Assembly (NCBI GenBank): GCA_023664265.1
Contig: JAMPFV010000014.1
Location: forward strand, 1-49,405
DNA length: 49,405 nucleotides
Direction: 5' to 3'
DNA from: Roseburia sp.
GTDB taxonomy: Bacteria > Bacillota > Clostridia > Lachnospirales > Lachnospiraceae
This document shows, piece by piece, positions 16,757 to 25,265 of the stretch; positions within the stretch are counted from its first letter, which is position 1, and every line of letters starts with the position of its first letter. A model generated the notes under the pieces. That model was not told the DNA's origin, made no database searches, and saw nothing but the letters and a program-made list of their open reading frames with translations. A program made the position numbers and the translations under genes.

Positions 16757-17947
16757 TCATCCCTCTCTTTTACATTGAATTGCCGGCTGACACCATCGCT
16801 CGTTCGTGTCCGTCCAACCGCCGCATTTTTGGCAAAATTCCATATATCCCTTCTCACAATAACGCAGCCTGAACTCAACCAATTCCTTTCTCTTCTCCGC
16901 AGAAAACTGTCGCAAATCATAGGATTCATCCTCATGCTTTCCACAAAGGCCTGCTCTTTGCGCATACATCGCATAATTACAGGATGAAATCTTCCCCTGC
17001 CACAACGACGACCATGGCGCGTTACATTTTCGATATTTCTGCCGTAATACCTGCTCAGACAGCTCTGTCCCCTCGTCCTCCTCCGGAATATACATTCTGA
17101 TCCATTGTTCGACATAATTATCCGCAAATGCAATCCTGTATTTATTTAATTTCCAATATACCTTCTCATACTGCTCTTCCATGCCCTTCACTGACATCCT
17201 ATAATCATCCAAAAACACATACATATCCCTTTTTTTCAATACTTCGCATACAGAATCATCCGGTATTACGGTTCCGTTCATCACAATCTCAAATCGCAGG
17301 ATTCTGTTTCTATAGTTCTCGGCAATATATTCTATCAACGATACCAAGTCTTTATATAGCAGCGGCTCTCCTCCTGTAATCTGAAACCGATACACCAAAT
17401 CCACCGCGCCGAAAAACAGATCCACATCCTCCTTTAGCTGCTCCAGCGGCTCTACATAATGCTTTTTGATATATGGCGTAAAGTTCAGACAATCCCTGCA
17501 ATTCAGATTACATGCAGTCGAAGGCAGCATACTTTCAGATGTAAAGAAAACCATATCATGCATATAAACAAAATATATCGGCAAATAACTGTGCAGGAAA
17601 TAAAAGGCCTTAAAAATAACAGCATCTTTATCAAGCCGCTCTTTCACCAAAGCATATATTTCATCGCCCGCGTTATTCTGTGCACATGCGATAACAAAAT
17701 AATCCTCTTTTTCCATGGAGAAAAACCGCTCCGGAGACAATACGCTATGACCAAATCTTCCCTCCCGCTGCTTCTTCTCGTCCCTGTCCACAAGATAAAT
17801 TTTCCAATTCGTCCATGCTTCCACCGCATGAAGCACCTCCAACAGTTCCCATGCAATCCCACCGGCTCCATAAAGAAAAACATTTTTTTTACCTTTTAAT
17901 AAATACCCGACTTCGTCAAATTCATGTCCTTTATTTTCCCATTTCAT
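16757..17947 (-). CDS. Radical SAM protein with N-terminal Rossmann-like domain (paralog 2)
   Basis: The 396-residue protein starts MKWENKGHEFDEVG. A Rossmann-like module with VFLYGAGGIAWELL occupies residues about 22-110. CNLNCRDC at 146-153 and TGGEP further on define the radical SAM core. NGTVIPDDS, NAPWSSL, GKISSCNYAMYAQRAGLCG and GYMEFCQKCGGW follow the same order as in paralogs 1 and 3. The start overlaps the upstream glycosyltransferase stop by four bases, so the two are translationally coupled. The strong sequence similarity points to tandem duplication followed by specialization. Confidence 0.84.
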   Translation of the reverse strand: MKWENKGHEFDEVGYLLKGKKNVFLYGAGGIAWELLEVLHAVEAWTNWKIYLVDRDEKKQREGRFGHSVLSPERFFSMEKEDYFVIACAQNNAGDEIYALVKERLDKDAVIFKAFYFLHSYLPIYFVYMHDMVFFTSESMLPSTACNLNCRDCLNFTPYIKKHYVEPLEQLKEDVDLFFGAVDLVYRFQITGGEPLLYKDLVSLIEYIAENYRNRILRFEIVMNGTVIPDDSVCEVLKKRDMYVFLDDYRMSVKGMEEQYEKVYWKLNKYRIAFADNYVEQWIRMYIPEEDEGTELSEQVLRQKYRKCNAPWSSLWQGKISSCNYAMYAQRAGLCGKHEDESYDLRQFSAEKRKELVEFRLRYCEKGYMEFCQKCGGWTDTNERWCQPAIQCKREG

Positions 17948-19170
17948 TTGTCATTCTCCTTGTATAATAACGTCTTAGGCTCCACAGAAAACAGTACCTT
18001 TTTTAATGCGCCCATAGTGACAATATTCGCTATTCTCATCGCCTCCAACTGATGAACCACCTCTTCCGTATCCATCATCGCCACAATCACCAGAAAGTTC
18101 TTTCTCCCCGGAAGATATTCAGGTGCATAACACTGCTTCCCATTAATCAGCGTTCCCTGCTTGCTTTTCGCATTATCTATAAATCCGCATAGCGCAATAT
18201 CATACGATTCCAACATTAACTGCATTTCCCGTCCCATCTGTCCCGCACCGAAAATGTAAACCTCTCTGATGTCGCTCGCTCCCCATATGTGCTCCGGCCG
18301 TTTATATCCAAGGGTCTCTGTATTCCCGGCTTCCGAGCTGTCATCAAGCTTCTTCCTCAGATATTCCAGTATACGGTTCGCCGGACGACTGTACTTTAAC
18401 AGCAGATACAGCCTATAATAAAAATTCCGTACACTCCCGCACATCTCAATCTTCTCATCCGCTGACAGAGCTTCGCAAAAGGCTATGAACATGTCATTGT
18501 ACTCCAGACCATGGCAGGCCATTGTCTGCTGCCCCTGCTCCTTATGGATACGTGAAATCATCAGGTTCTCCTGCACAAAGATTGATTTTTGCCCGCGCAT
18601 CACGCGAAACAGAAACTCGCTGTCCTGCGTCGCCAAAAGTTTCGTATCATACAGCCCTACCCGTTCAAAATGGCTCCTGTGTATCAATACGGTGCTTCCA
18701 TGAACTGCCAGAAACACAGGGGCAAAACAGCTATTTTCCAATTGCTCCCTATTGTACTGTTCCAGCCAATCCACATTCACACGCCGGTCGTCCTCCATAT
18801 ACCAAAAGGTAAAATTGCTATGTACAATCGCATCGGGCCTGCCTGCTGCCTCTATCGCGCTCATCTGTTTCTCTATCTTGTCGGGAGTAAACATATCATC
18901 ATGGGACAGCCATGCAAAATAATCCCCCGTCATCCTTTGTATTCCCATATTAACGGCTGTCGCAACTCCGCCGTTCTCCTTTTCAATATATCGTATTTTG
19001 TCTCCATACGATTTTGCCACCCGCGCCGTCTCACCCTTGTCAGTTGAACCGTCATTGACGACTATAACCTCACAGTTCTCATAGGTCTGATTCAATGCGC
19101 TGTCGATCGCATCACGCATATAGTTTGTCCCATTGTAAACAGGAATCACTATCGAAACTCTTGGCTTCAT
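17944..19170 (-). CDS. Family 2 glycosyltransferase with C-terminal Rossmann-like domain
   Basis: The 408-residue protein has a GT-A domain: SIVIPVYNGTNYMRDAIDSAL, VVNDGSTD, ENGGVATAVNMGI and WLSHDDMF, the last holding the metal-binding aspartates. Residues about 300-395 form a separate module, REVYIFGAGQMGREMQLMLES...LCGFIDNAKSKQGTLINGK, of the same type found at the N terminus of the radical SAM proteins. It probably adds a sugar to a lipid-linked or protein-linked glycan on the cytoplasmic side. No membrane segments are visible. The start overlaps the end of the propeller-like gene by four bases. Confidence 0.85.
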   Translation of the reverse strand: MKPRVSIVIPVYNGTNYMRDAIDSALNQTYENCEVIVVNDGSTDKGETARVAKSYGDKIRYIEKENGGVATAVNMGIQRMTGDYFAWLSHDDMFTPDKIEKQMSAIEAAGRPDAIVHSNFTFWYMEDDRRVNVDWLEQYNREQLENSCFAPVFLAVHGSTVLIHRSHFERVGLYDTKLLATQDSEFLFRVMRGQKSIFVQENLMISRIHKEQGQQTMACHGLEYNDMFIAFCEALSADEKIEMCGSVRNFYYRLYLLLKYSRPANRILEYLRKKLDDSSEAGNTETLGYKRPEHIWGASDIREVYIFGAGQMGREMQLMLESYDIALCGFIDNAKSKQGTLINGKQCYAPEYLPGRKNFLVIVAMMDTEEVVHQLEAMRIANIVTMGALKKVLFSVEPKTLLYKENDK

Positions 19171-20351
19171 CTCTTCCTCCCTTTCGTTTCATTCTGAAAC
19201 AGATGCTCATAAATTTTTGTTCCTATCTGCTCACATTTGTTTTCTGTTCCTCTTTTCACATGCCGCACTACCTCCAAAAACATTTCAAAAGGGATTTGTG
19301 ATTCATGCCAGACTTCCCCCCGCCTGTTTAAAGCACTCGCCAACAATTTTTCATATTGCGCGATATTTATCCTCGCACTTTGATATCTTGTTTCTCCCGT
19401 TGTTAAGTCAATAATCACCAACGTATCTCCATGGTACGGGAAAAATACAAGCTTATTTTGGAAGCTCCTGCATACCAACAGCGGCTGTATATCATTGATA
19501 TAACTGCCAATTCGCTCATCTTCCAGCAAAAATCTGACGGGAATGTCATTATTCATAATTGTTATGGGCTGCGTTCTCATTGGAACGCTGACTATGCGCC
19601 CATCCTCTAGGGCCGTATTCATAACATACTCCATACGCTCAAACTCAAAATTTCCCTCTTGTCCGCTCTGCTCTGTCGCCAAAAAACACGTCTTTATATA
19701 GCCATTCTCATCATAGGTATCATAAGCACAACCATCATCATGCATCATATACAAATACCGACCATCCGATGCCACATGAAATAAAGGCACTTCTTTCTCC
19801 GTCCTGCGTATCCGTACTATCCTCGTCTCCACCTCAAACTCTACATACCGATTGGTTTTGTCTATGACGAAATACGCCTTTCCCTTGTAATAGGCGCTCC
19901 CCCGCAAAAGCTTTCCTTCTATGCCCGCCTTTTCGTTCCCGTAGTCAATCAAAACATATTCACAGCATTCTTTTTCCAGCGAAACAATATATGCAGAATC
20001 CCGCCCTCTGACCGAATACAGAAAAAGTTGATCCTCCGGCAGCCGAACTGCATTATAATTGTCCGGAGGCGTACATAAAGATATATACCCCGCCGTCCTC
20101 CGCACCGTATCATATACCGCAATATCCCTCGCAGCACAGGGTATCAGAAATATCTTTCCGTGAAACCATATCGCATCCGTATATAAATCCCTCTGCTCAA
20201 ATGGCTCCCTGTCAAAGCTTGTTATGTATTCTGTCTCGCCATCCTCAAGATTTCTGTAAAATAACGCGTTTATTTCATTGGAAAAAATCCACGCGTTTCC
20301 CATTTCATCAATGCAGGCGCACTGTGTACTCAGTATAAAATCCCTGTTCAT
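19167..20351 (-). CDS. Propeller-like protein of the glycan operon, function unknown
   Basis: The 394-residue protein has no catalytic motif I recognise. It contains repeated short beta patterns, such as DAIWFHGKIFLIPCAARDIAVYD, GSAYYKGKAYFVIDKTNRYVEFEVE, DGRYLYMMHDDGCAYDTY, and NKLVFFPYHGDTLVIIDLTTGETR, spaced about 45-50 residues apart, consistent with a Kelch- or WD-like beta-propeller. There is no signal peptide, so it is probably cytoplasmic. Translational coupling with the downstream glycosyltransferase (four-base overlap) suggests it works with the glycan enzymes, perhaps as a scaffold or sensor. That role is inference. Confidence 0.6.
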   Translation of the reverse strand: MNRDFILSTQCACIDEMGNAWIFSNEINALFYRNLEDGETEYITSFDREPFEQRDLYTDAIWFHGKIFLIPCAARDIAVYDTVRRTAGYISLCTPPDNYNAVRLPEDQLFLYSVRGRDSAYIVSLEKECCEYVLIDYGNEKAGIEGKLLRGSAYYKGKAYFVIDKTNRYVEFEVETRIVRIRRTEKEVPLFHVASDGRYLYMMHDDGCAYDTYDENGYIKTCFLATEQSGQEGNFEFERMEYVMNTALEDGRIVSVPMRTQPITIMNNDIPVRFLLEDERIGSYINDIQPLLVCRSFQNKLVFFPYHGDTLVIIDLTTGETRYQSARINIAQYEKLLASALNRRGEVWHESQIPFEMFLEVVRHVKRGTENKCEQIGTKIYEHLFQNETKGRKR

Positions 20352-20364
20352 GGCACATTCCTTC

Positions 20365-21525
20365 CTACCCCTGTAGCGCAGGCTTTACTTTATGCTCATT
20401 AATCTCAAGATACCCCGCACATTCCCTGCAAAATTCGGCATATCCCTTTTCGCTGAAGCCCAGCCGAAACTCCATTGCCTTCTTTAAATCCTCTCTTTTA
20501 TGTGCATGAAAATCATAGGTCTCTGTTTTATCCGGCTGCCCTGTCAGTCCTGCCACAGAAGCAAACGCGGCATAATTACAGGTATACAGCTTTCCGTTTC
20601 GATATTCCTGCCATGGCACATGGCATCTGTCATATTTTTGCGCCAGCTCCTCTTCATTCATGCTCTTTTGCGGATACGGATATAAATCAACCCACTCTGT
20701 ATATGTCCTCGGAATAACCTTGTTCTCTCCGGCAGCCTCCTGCATTTTCCTCAAATTCTCCTCTATCTTCTCTTTATGCTCCGGCAGCGCCTCACGATAA
20801 TCATCAACTGTGATTTTCAGGCGCGTATCTCTCAATGCCATCAAAAATTCCTCGCTTGGCGCTACAGTTCCGTTTGTCACGGTCTCTAAGGAATAAATTT
20901 TGTTCCCATAAGTCTCGTCAATATACCGTACAAGCTGCGCAACTGCGGAATACAGAAGCGGTTCCCCGCCGCTGATAAACAGCAATCCCACATAATCAAC
21001 CGTTCTGAAAAATAAATCTATATCCGCCTTCAGCTCCTCCAACGGCCGCTCCGTAAACCGTTTGATATAGGTTGTAAAATTCAGACAGGCCTTGCACCGC
21101 AGATTACATTTTGTTGTCGGCAGAAAAGAGATGGAAGGTATAAAAAGCTCGTTATAACGGTACGCCGCAATAACAGATATAAATTCTTCGTAGTGAAAGA
21201 AATTGACGCCTTTTATCCAAGCCTGTCCCATCAGCTGTGCGTCAATTTTCTCCGTAAATTCCGACGCAAACGCAACTACAATGCCAGTGCGCACATCCCG
21301 TTCCACATCCTCCAAGGCATATACGCTCAGTCCAAGATATTTCGTCCCCTGCTTCCTCACATCATTGTCAATAAATCCCTCAATCGCCGCACCGATATAT
21401 CTTTCAGACAATATCTGCTTTACCATTGCACCGTCATGTCCTGCGCCAAAAAGATATATTCTGCTTAACTTTTCAATATTTTCATATTCCGCATCGTACT
21501 CGTGTCCTTTATTGCTCCATCTCAT
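20365..21525 (-). CDS. Radical SAM protein with N-terminal Rossmann-like domain (paralog 1)
   Basis: I start this 386-residue protein at MRWSNKGHEYD (21525), where AGGAGCAAAGGGTT precedes the ATG; it matches the shared MKWxNKGHEFD signature. Residues about 22-110 form the Rossmann-like module (IYLFGAGHDGAMV, IEGFIDNDVRKQGTKYLG). CNLRCKAC at 140-147 and SGGEP follow. The C-terminal cysteines lie in RCHVPW, LYTCNYAAFASVAGL and GYAEFCRECAGY. It is the first radical SAM gene in the operon, directly behind the first glycosyltransferase. Confidence 0.83.
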   Translation of the reverse strand: MRWSNKGHEYDAEYENIEKLSRIYLFGAGHDGAMVKQILSERYIGAAIEGFIDNDVRKQGTKYLGLSVYALEDVERDVRTGIVVAFASEFTEKIDAQLMGQAWIKGVNFFHYEEFISVIAAYRYNELFIPSISFLPTTKCNLRCKACLNFTTYIKRFTERPLEELKADIDLFFRTVDYVGLLFISGGEPLLYSAVAQLVRYIDETYGNKIYSLETVTNGTVAPSEEFLMALRDTRLKITVDDYREALPEHKEKIEENLRKMQEAAGENKVIPRTYTEWVDLYPYPQKSMNEEELAQKYDRCHVPWQEYRNGKLYTCNYAAFASVAGLTGQPDKTETYDFHAHKREDLKKAMEFRLGFSEKGYAEFCRECAGYLEINEHKVKPALQG

Positions 21526-21545
21526 AACCCTTTGCTCCTGTTTTC

Positions 21546-22712
21546 CTAATACTTCCACAAAATGGAATCCACCTCATTCTTTAACAAAATCTTAGAAACT
21601 CCCATTACCGACAATTGCTCAACCGCCTGCGCATAAAATTTCTGTGCGACAATCACAACCGCTTGGGGACAGGCCTTTAAATGCTCTACCTTATAGCAGG
21701 GAAGATCATCAATGATCTGTCCGTTTTTCTCATCTGCGTTATCGACAAAACACTTCACGGTAATTTCCCTTACATCCAATTCAAATTTTAACCGCCTGCC
21801 ATATTGTCCTGCGCCAAATATGATCAAGTCCTGTTCCCGCAGTCTGTTTATTTCCATTGCGTCTCCCTTACAGGCCGCTATATGCTCTCTTATAGGCTTC
21901 AACTCCCCGCCTCCGCCCATACTGTTAATGATGCCCCCGAGCTTTGCATATAATTTTGATGCGTTATCTGTAATTCCCCTTATTTCCTCCCGCGAAAGGC
22001 TCTTTGCCACTTTGAGATAAACGCTCCTGTTTTCAGCATCCACACCTCCATGAAAGCGATTTGTTCCTGACGCAGTATGCAAGCGTACCTTACTCACCGG
22101 CCTTGACGCAAATATCATTCTTTGATTACGGCATAACCGAAATATAAAATCATTATCCTGTGCGTATCGAAGTGTTTCGTCAAACACACCCACTCTCTCA
22201 AAGTGACTTCTATGGAACAAAAGACTGCTGAAGTGAAGCTCTCCCCAAAGGAGCAGGAACACGGAATTGCCAATCTGCTCCACCGGATAATATTTTTCAA
22301 AATCTGTCGCAATGCCTTCCGTAAAATCCGCATTGCATAAGAAATAATTTCCCTGTGCGATTGTATTTTCATCCCCTGATGCGGTGATCAGGGATACTTG
22401 GTCATAAAGCTTTGTCTCACAAAATACATCGTCATGGGACAGCCACGCAAAATACTCTCCTGTCATTTGGTGAATGCCAAAATTCAATGCGGAGGACACC
22501 CCTCCATTATCCTTTTCAAAGTATCTGACCCTATCTTCAAAGGGCTCTACAGCCTTTTGGGTCATTCCGCCATCGTTTGAACCGTCATTTACCACGATAA
22601 TCTCGTAATTGCCATAGGTCTGCCGCAGTACGCTTTCAATTGCCTGTCCTACATATGCGGCACCGTTATAAACCGGTATCACAACCGATACCTTCGGACT
22701 TTTCATCATCAT
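21546..22712 (-). CDS. Family 2 glycosyltransferase with C-terminal Rossmann-like domain, first gene of operon
   Basis: The 388-residue protein has the GT-A motifs VVIPVYNGAAYVGQAIESVL, VVNDGSND, DNGGVSSALNFGI and WLSHDDVF. C-terminal residues about 290-385 form the Rossmann-like module (LIIFGAGQYGRRLKFEL...KCFVDNADEKNG). It is closely related to the glycosyltransferase at 17944-19170, so the two GT-radical SAM units look like a duplicated pair. ATGGAGAAAA provides the ribosome-binding site for the ATG at 22712. A structured 50-base leader shared with the TnpB-like gene lies immediately upstream. Confidence 0.85.
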   Translation of the reverse strand: MMMKSPKVSVVIPVYNGAAYVGQAIESVLRQTYGNYEIIVVNDGSNDGGMTQKAVEPFEDRVRYFEKDNGGVSSALNFGIHQMTGEYFAWLSHDDVFCETKLYDQVSLITASGDENTIAQGNYFLCNADFTEGIATDFEKYYPVEQIGNSVFLLLWGELHFSSLLFHRSHFERVGVFDETLRYAQDNDFIFRLCRNQRMIFASRPVSKVRLHTASGTNRFHGGVDAENRSVYLKVAKSLSREEIRGITDNASKLYAKLGGIINSMGGGGELKPIREHIAACKGDAMEINRLREQDLIIFGAGQYGRRLKFELDVREITVKCFVDNADEKNGQIIDDLPCYKVEHLKACPQAVVIVAQKFYAQAVEQLSVMGVSKILLKNEVDSILWKY

Positions 22713-22727
22713 TTTTCTCCATATTCA

Positions 22728-22777
22728 CCTCATTTCTGCGCTGTTTTACCGGCTCAGCTTTGCTGAGACTATGCGCA
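22728..22777 (-). repeat. 50-base leader repeat, copy in front of the glycan operon
   Basis: Nearly identical (49 of 50) and in the same orientation as 26895-26944. It contains the hairpin CTCAGCTTTGCTGAG and an outer TGCGC/GCGCA pair. It ends 15 bases before the glycosyltransferase start codon. Confidence 0.85.
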
Positions 22778-22779
22778 GA

Positions 22780-22799
22780 TTGAAAATTTTAATTTTCAA
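22780..22799. terminator. A/T-rich inverted repeat after the phosphotransferase-like gene
   Basis: Arms TTGAAAATT and AATTTTCAA around a two-base loop, immediately after the stop codon at 22802. It could be a weak terminator; the stem has few G-C pairs and no clear T-run, so transcription may continue into the glycan operon. Confidence 0.35.
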
Positions 22800-22801
22800 A
22801 C

Positions 22802-24178
22802 TTATACTGCCTGTATTTCCACATCTTCCAGCATCACCGGCATTCCCGCCCTGACGCACAACTGTACTACGGAGCTCCCATCCCCATAATACGCATCGCT
22901 CAACGCTATCGCGCGATTCAAATCCGCACTGTCGTCATAGATTCCCCACCCCTCCTCACGGTAGTTCCTGACAATCCTGTCATATTTTCCCCGGAGTTGT
23001 GGACGCATACTCTCCAGCGTCGCCTTTATCAGCGGATGCGGCCGCCACAGGAGTGCGATATCCGCCTGATTCTCCTTGAACACTTGGAGCACGTCCTCTA
23101 TTTTCTCCAGCATTTTTTCGTTATGTGCCAACAGCGCGCCCACGCTCGTATTATAGAGAATGATCTTCTTCCACTCACCATCCGGCTTTTGGATAACCCG
23201 CAGCCACTCCCGCGGTATTTCCAGTTCCTCCCTGCGGGTGGCCGATACCTTATCAAGCTTGGGAGACCCAAGTCCAAGGATCCTGTTCTCCCAATAGTTT
23301 CTTGCCACCTCTGTATGGCTGCCCGCCGCATCCAAAAGCACTTTTATATATACCTGCTTCATCTCCTCGGACTGGACGATAACTTTGTCCGCATGATACA
23401 CGCCCGGCACTGTGCAGAAATGTTTCATGCGCTCTATCGCGGCCTCATCCTCCGGCGAGATTTCGCCCAATACAAAATAGGGAATATATATCAGTGTATC
23501 CGTAACCTTTCTCAGCTTGTCCGAGTAAAAGAACGGGTGCACGCTTGTGACAAGGTTGGTATCATCGTACGGATTATGGATAAATATCATATCCGGATGA
23601 TGCGCGCCAAAATCAAACTCGTTGTATCTCGTGATCGGGACATCATCGGGGTACTGCTCTCCTTCATAGTGCATCTCGCGGAAGCTTCCGTCAGGATTTT
23701 TGTCATAATATGGTATCGGAATTACATAGGCGTCGCAGTCAGGATCCTCATCGGCCGCCTTCCAGACACTCTCAAGCGAATCCCACATGGACGCTTTGTA
23801 GGGAAGGAATACCGCTTCCCGCCGCACTGCGACATCGTGTTTCAAGCTGTTGGTTACTTTGATAAGCTTTTGTTTTAACAGCTTGTATATCTTATCGCTG
23901 TTTATTTTGTCTGCCGCGCTGCCGCTGTCTGCGCTCAAGCCCTCGTGAAGCCGGTAAACCAGCTCGCAGTATTCCTCCAAGACAGCCACAGTCGGATGCC
24001 CTTCCCCCTCTGTGCTCTCGATCAGGGTTCCCAGCGCGATTCCCGCATTCCGGCACTCCTCCAGAAGCGCCATGGCTGGCTGAAAATTGCCTTGCTCTAT
24101 CTGCTTTTTTATTTGGTTGTGGGCTTCCTCCATCTGCCTGGCCAGCTCTTGGGCCTGCTGCTTTTGCGCTTTTCTCAT
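22802..24178 (-). CDS. CDP-glycerol/ribitol phosphotransferase-like protein
   Basis: The 458-residue protein starts with a coiled-coil stretch (MRKAQKQQAQELARQMEEAHNQI...). The rest resembles the teichoic-acid glycerophosphotransferase family: VFLPYKASMWDSLE, YIPIPYY-type segment, MIFIHNPYDDTNLVTSVHP, LLWRPHPL, and AYYGDGSSVVQLCVRAGMPVML. Family members move polyol phosphate from a CDP carrier onto a glycan. The nearby rpe-tarI-tarJ module could supply a CDP-pentitol. I placed the start at 24178 with GGAGAGG upstream; the frame stays open further, but that part covers a dispersed repeat. The protein ends soon after the last motif and may be slightly short. Confidence 0.7.
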   Translation of the reverse strand: MRKAQKQQAQELARQMEEAHNQIKKQIEQGNFQPAMALLEECRNAGIALGTLIESTEGEGHPTVAVLEEYCELVYRLHEGLSADSGSAADKINSDKIYKLLKQKLIKVTNSLKHDVAVRREAVFLPYKASMWDSLESVWKAADEDPDCDAYVIPIPYYDKNPDGSFREMHYEGEQYPDDVPITRYNEFDFGAHHPDMIFIHNPYDDTNLVTSVHPFFYSDKLRKVTDTLIYIPYFVLGEISPEDEAAIERMKHFCTVPGVYHADKVIVQSEEMKQVYIKVLLDAAGSHTEVARNYWENRILGLGSPKLDKVSATRREELEIPREWLRVIQKPDGEWKKIILYNTSVGALLAHNEKMLEKIEDVLQVFKENQADIALLWRPHPLIKATLESMRPQLRGKYDRIVRNYREEGWGIYDDSADLNRAIALSDAYYGDGSSVVQLCVRAGMPVMLEDVEIQAV

Positions 24179-24262
24179 AGTCCTCTCCGTTTTCACAGCT
24201 TCTCCTGTGAACAGTTTCTGTGATTTCTCATTGCGGTCCGCATGCCGCAAAGCGGCAAAATT

Positions 24263-24289
24263 CCTTATGCGAACCTGTGCATAATAAAA
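24263..24289 (-). repeat. 27-base dispersed repeat, copy 1
   Basis: Plus strand begins CCTTATGCGAACCTGTGC and ends in ATAATAAAA. It matches 30251-30277 at 26 of 27 positions. Here it lies in the untranslated region upstream of the phosphotransferase-like gene. Confidence 0.75.
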
Positions 24290-24317
24290 AGATGCAAGGT
24301 ACTCCATCTATCGCATT

Positions 24318-24337
24318 GATAATTTCATACTTTACAT
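24318..24337 (-). repeat. Inverted-repeat copy flanking the retropepsin cassette (left)
   Basis: Plus-strand GATAATTTCATACTTTACAT, the exact reverse complement of 25234-25253 and 19 of 20 identical to 8441-8460. Confidence 0.8.
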
Positions 24338-24367
24338 CTCTCTATCTGTCCTGTATTAAATTATATT

Positions 24368-24793
24368 TTATCCGACATTGAACCGAAAGTGGCGCTCATA
24401 GTCCCCAACGTCCTCACAGAAATATATCCGTTTGTCGTATGGATTTGCAATAAATATGAGCTGTTGCAGAATATCCATTCCCAACACGGTATCAGTTACT
24501 CTCCTGTCAAAGGTTACCCATATATCCTGTTCACCCATATCAATATTCCCGATTGTAAACTGCTTCAACCGATATTTATAAAGCTTTACCGTTTCCCCCT
24601 CGATAACGCCTCGAATGAACTTTATATCACAATCCGCAAGCGACGCCTCACACATGCTGCAATCAACCAGCCTATAATTGACACAGCTATACTGCGCACC
24701 CGTGTCAACAATAAAATCAATCGTCTTAATATCCTTCGTAACTCTGATACATCTGACTAAATACCTTCTATCCTCTAACCTCGTACTGTACAC
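24368..24793 (-). CDS. Retropepsin-like aspartic protease-fold protein
   Basis: The protein has the aspartic-protease signature TIDFIVDTGAQYSCVNYRLV, a middle beta-rich segment, and VLGMDILQQLIFIANPYDKRIYF, which corresponds to the second conserved block of single-domain retropepsins. The DTGA aspartate is present, so an active dimeric protease is plausible. I prefer the GTG start at 24793 (141 residues) because GGAGGAGC lies in front of it; an ATG at 24808 or the frame from 24826 would also work. The 5' end overlaps the small gene at 24768-25037. The pair lies between two perfect inverted repeats, suggesting a mobile two-gene cassette. Confidence 0.72.
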   Translation of the reverse strand: MYSTRLEDRRYLVRCIRVTKDIKTIDFIVDTGAQYSCVNYRLVDCSMCEASLADCDIKFIRGVIEGETVKLYKYRLKQFTIGNIDMGEQDIWVTFDRRVTDTVLGMDILQQLIFIANPYDKRIYFCEDVGDYERHFRFNVG

Positions 24794-25037
24794 CCAATGC
24801 TCCTCCATTATTATAGCTTCCGCCAATTACACAGCATTTTCCTTCCTGCTGTAACCGCTCACTTTCATCAACCAATTCATCAAACGAATCTTCCGATGTG
24901 CTGACACAGTACAAATACCCATCATTATCCGCGACCTTAGACCAACTGTCTATTGTGCATATATATTTGCAATTCTTGTACAAGCGCCTAATCTCTTCAT
25001 CCGTTCTTCGTATCTTCTCATCTAATATCTTTAACAT
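24768..25037 (-). CDS. Small protein, partner of the retropepsin-like gene
   Basis: The 89-residue protein (MLKILDEKIRRTDEEIRRLYKN...) has a charged helical N terminus and a beta-rich C-terminal half with CCVIGGSYNNGGALGVQYEV. I do not recognise the family. GGGGGATTATC precedes the ATG at 25037, and a consensus promoter lies 103 bases upstream. It overlaps the retropepsin-like gene by about 26 bases, so the products are probably made together; the small protein could be a substrate, inhibitor or partner. Confidence 0.65.
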   Translation of the reverse strand: MLKILDEKIRRTDEEIRRLYKNCKYICTIDSWSKVADNDGYLYCVSTSEDSFDELVDESERLQQEGKCCVIGGSYNNGGALGVQYEVRG

Positions 25038-25139
25038 GATAATCCCCCATGCCGCCTTCGGCGGACCAAACAGAAATGAAAAATGCTGCCTTTTGCGTCT
25101 TTCCTGTACACAATCTGCCGCTCCCAACATTATAGGAAC

Positions 25140-25168
25140 AGTATACCAATCCACAAGGTATTTGTCAA
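25140..25168 (-). promoter_or_regulatory. Strong promoter of the retropepsin cassette
   Basis: Minus strand TTGACA (25168-25163), a 17-base spacer, and TATACT (25145-25140). It lies inside the inverted repeats, so the cassette carries its own promoter. Confidence 0.82.
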
Positions 25169-25233
25169 CTCTTTTGCGAACATTTGTTTGTATATGCGTT
25201 TGATTGTATATTGTAGTCGTTTTTGTTCTTGAC

Positions 25234-25253
25234 ATGTAAAGTATGAAATTATC
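25234..25253 (+). repeat. Inverted-repeat copy flanking the retropepsin cassette (right)
   Basis: ATGTAAAGTATGAAATTATC, the exact inverse of 24318-24337, followed by AAGGTGC. It lies just beyond the 3' end of the structured RNA candidate of the TnpB-like gene. Confidence 0.8.
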
Positions 25254-25265
25254 AAGGTGCTTTTT

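Noticed and set aside
8441..25253. CRISPR array from the four 20-base repeats
   Set aside because: The copies are in inverted pairs around genes and hundreds to thousands of bases apart, with no regular spacers and no cas genes.
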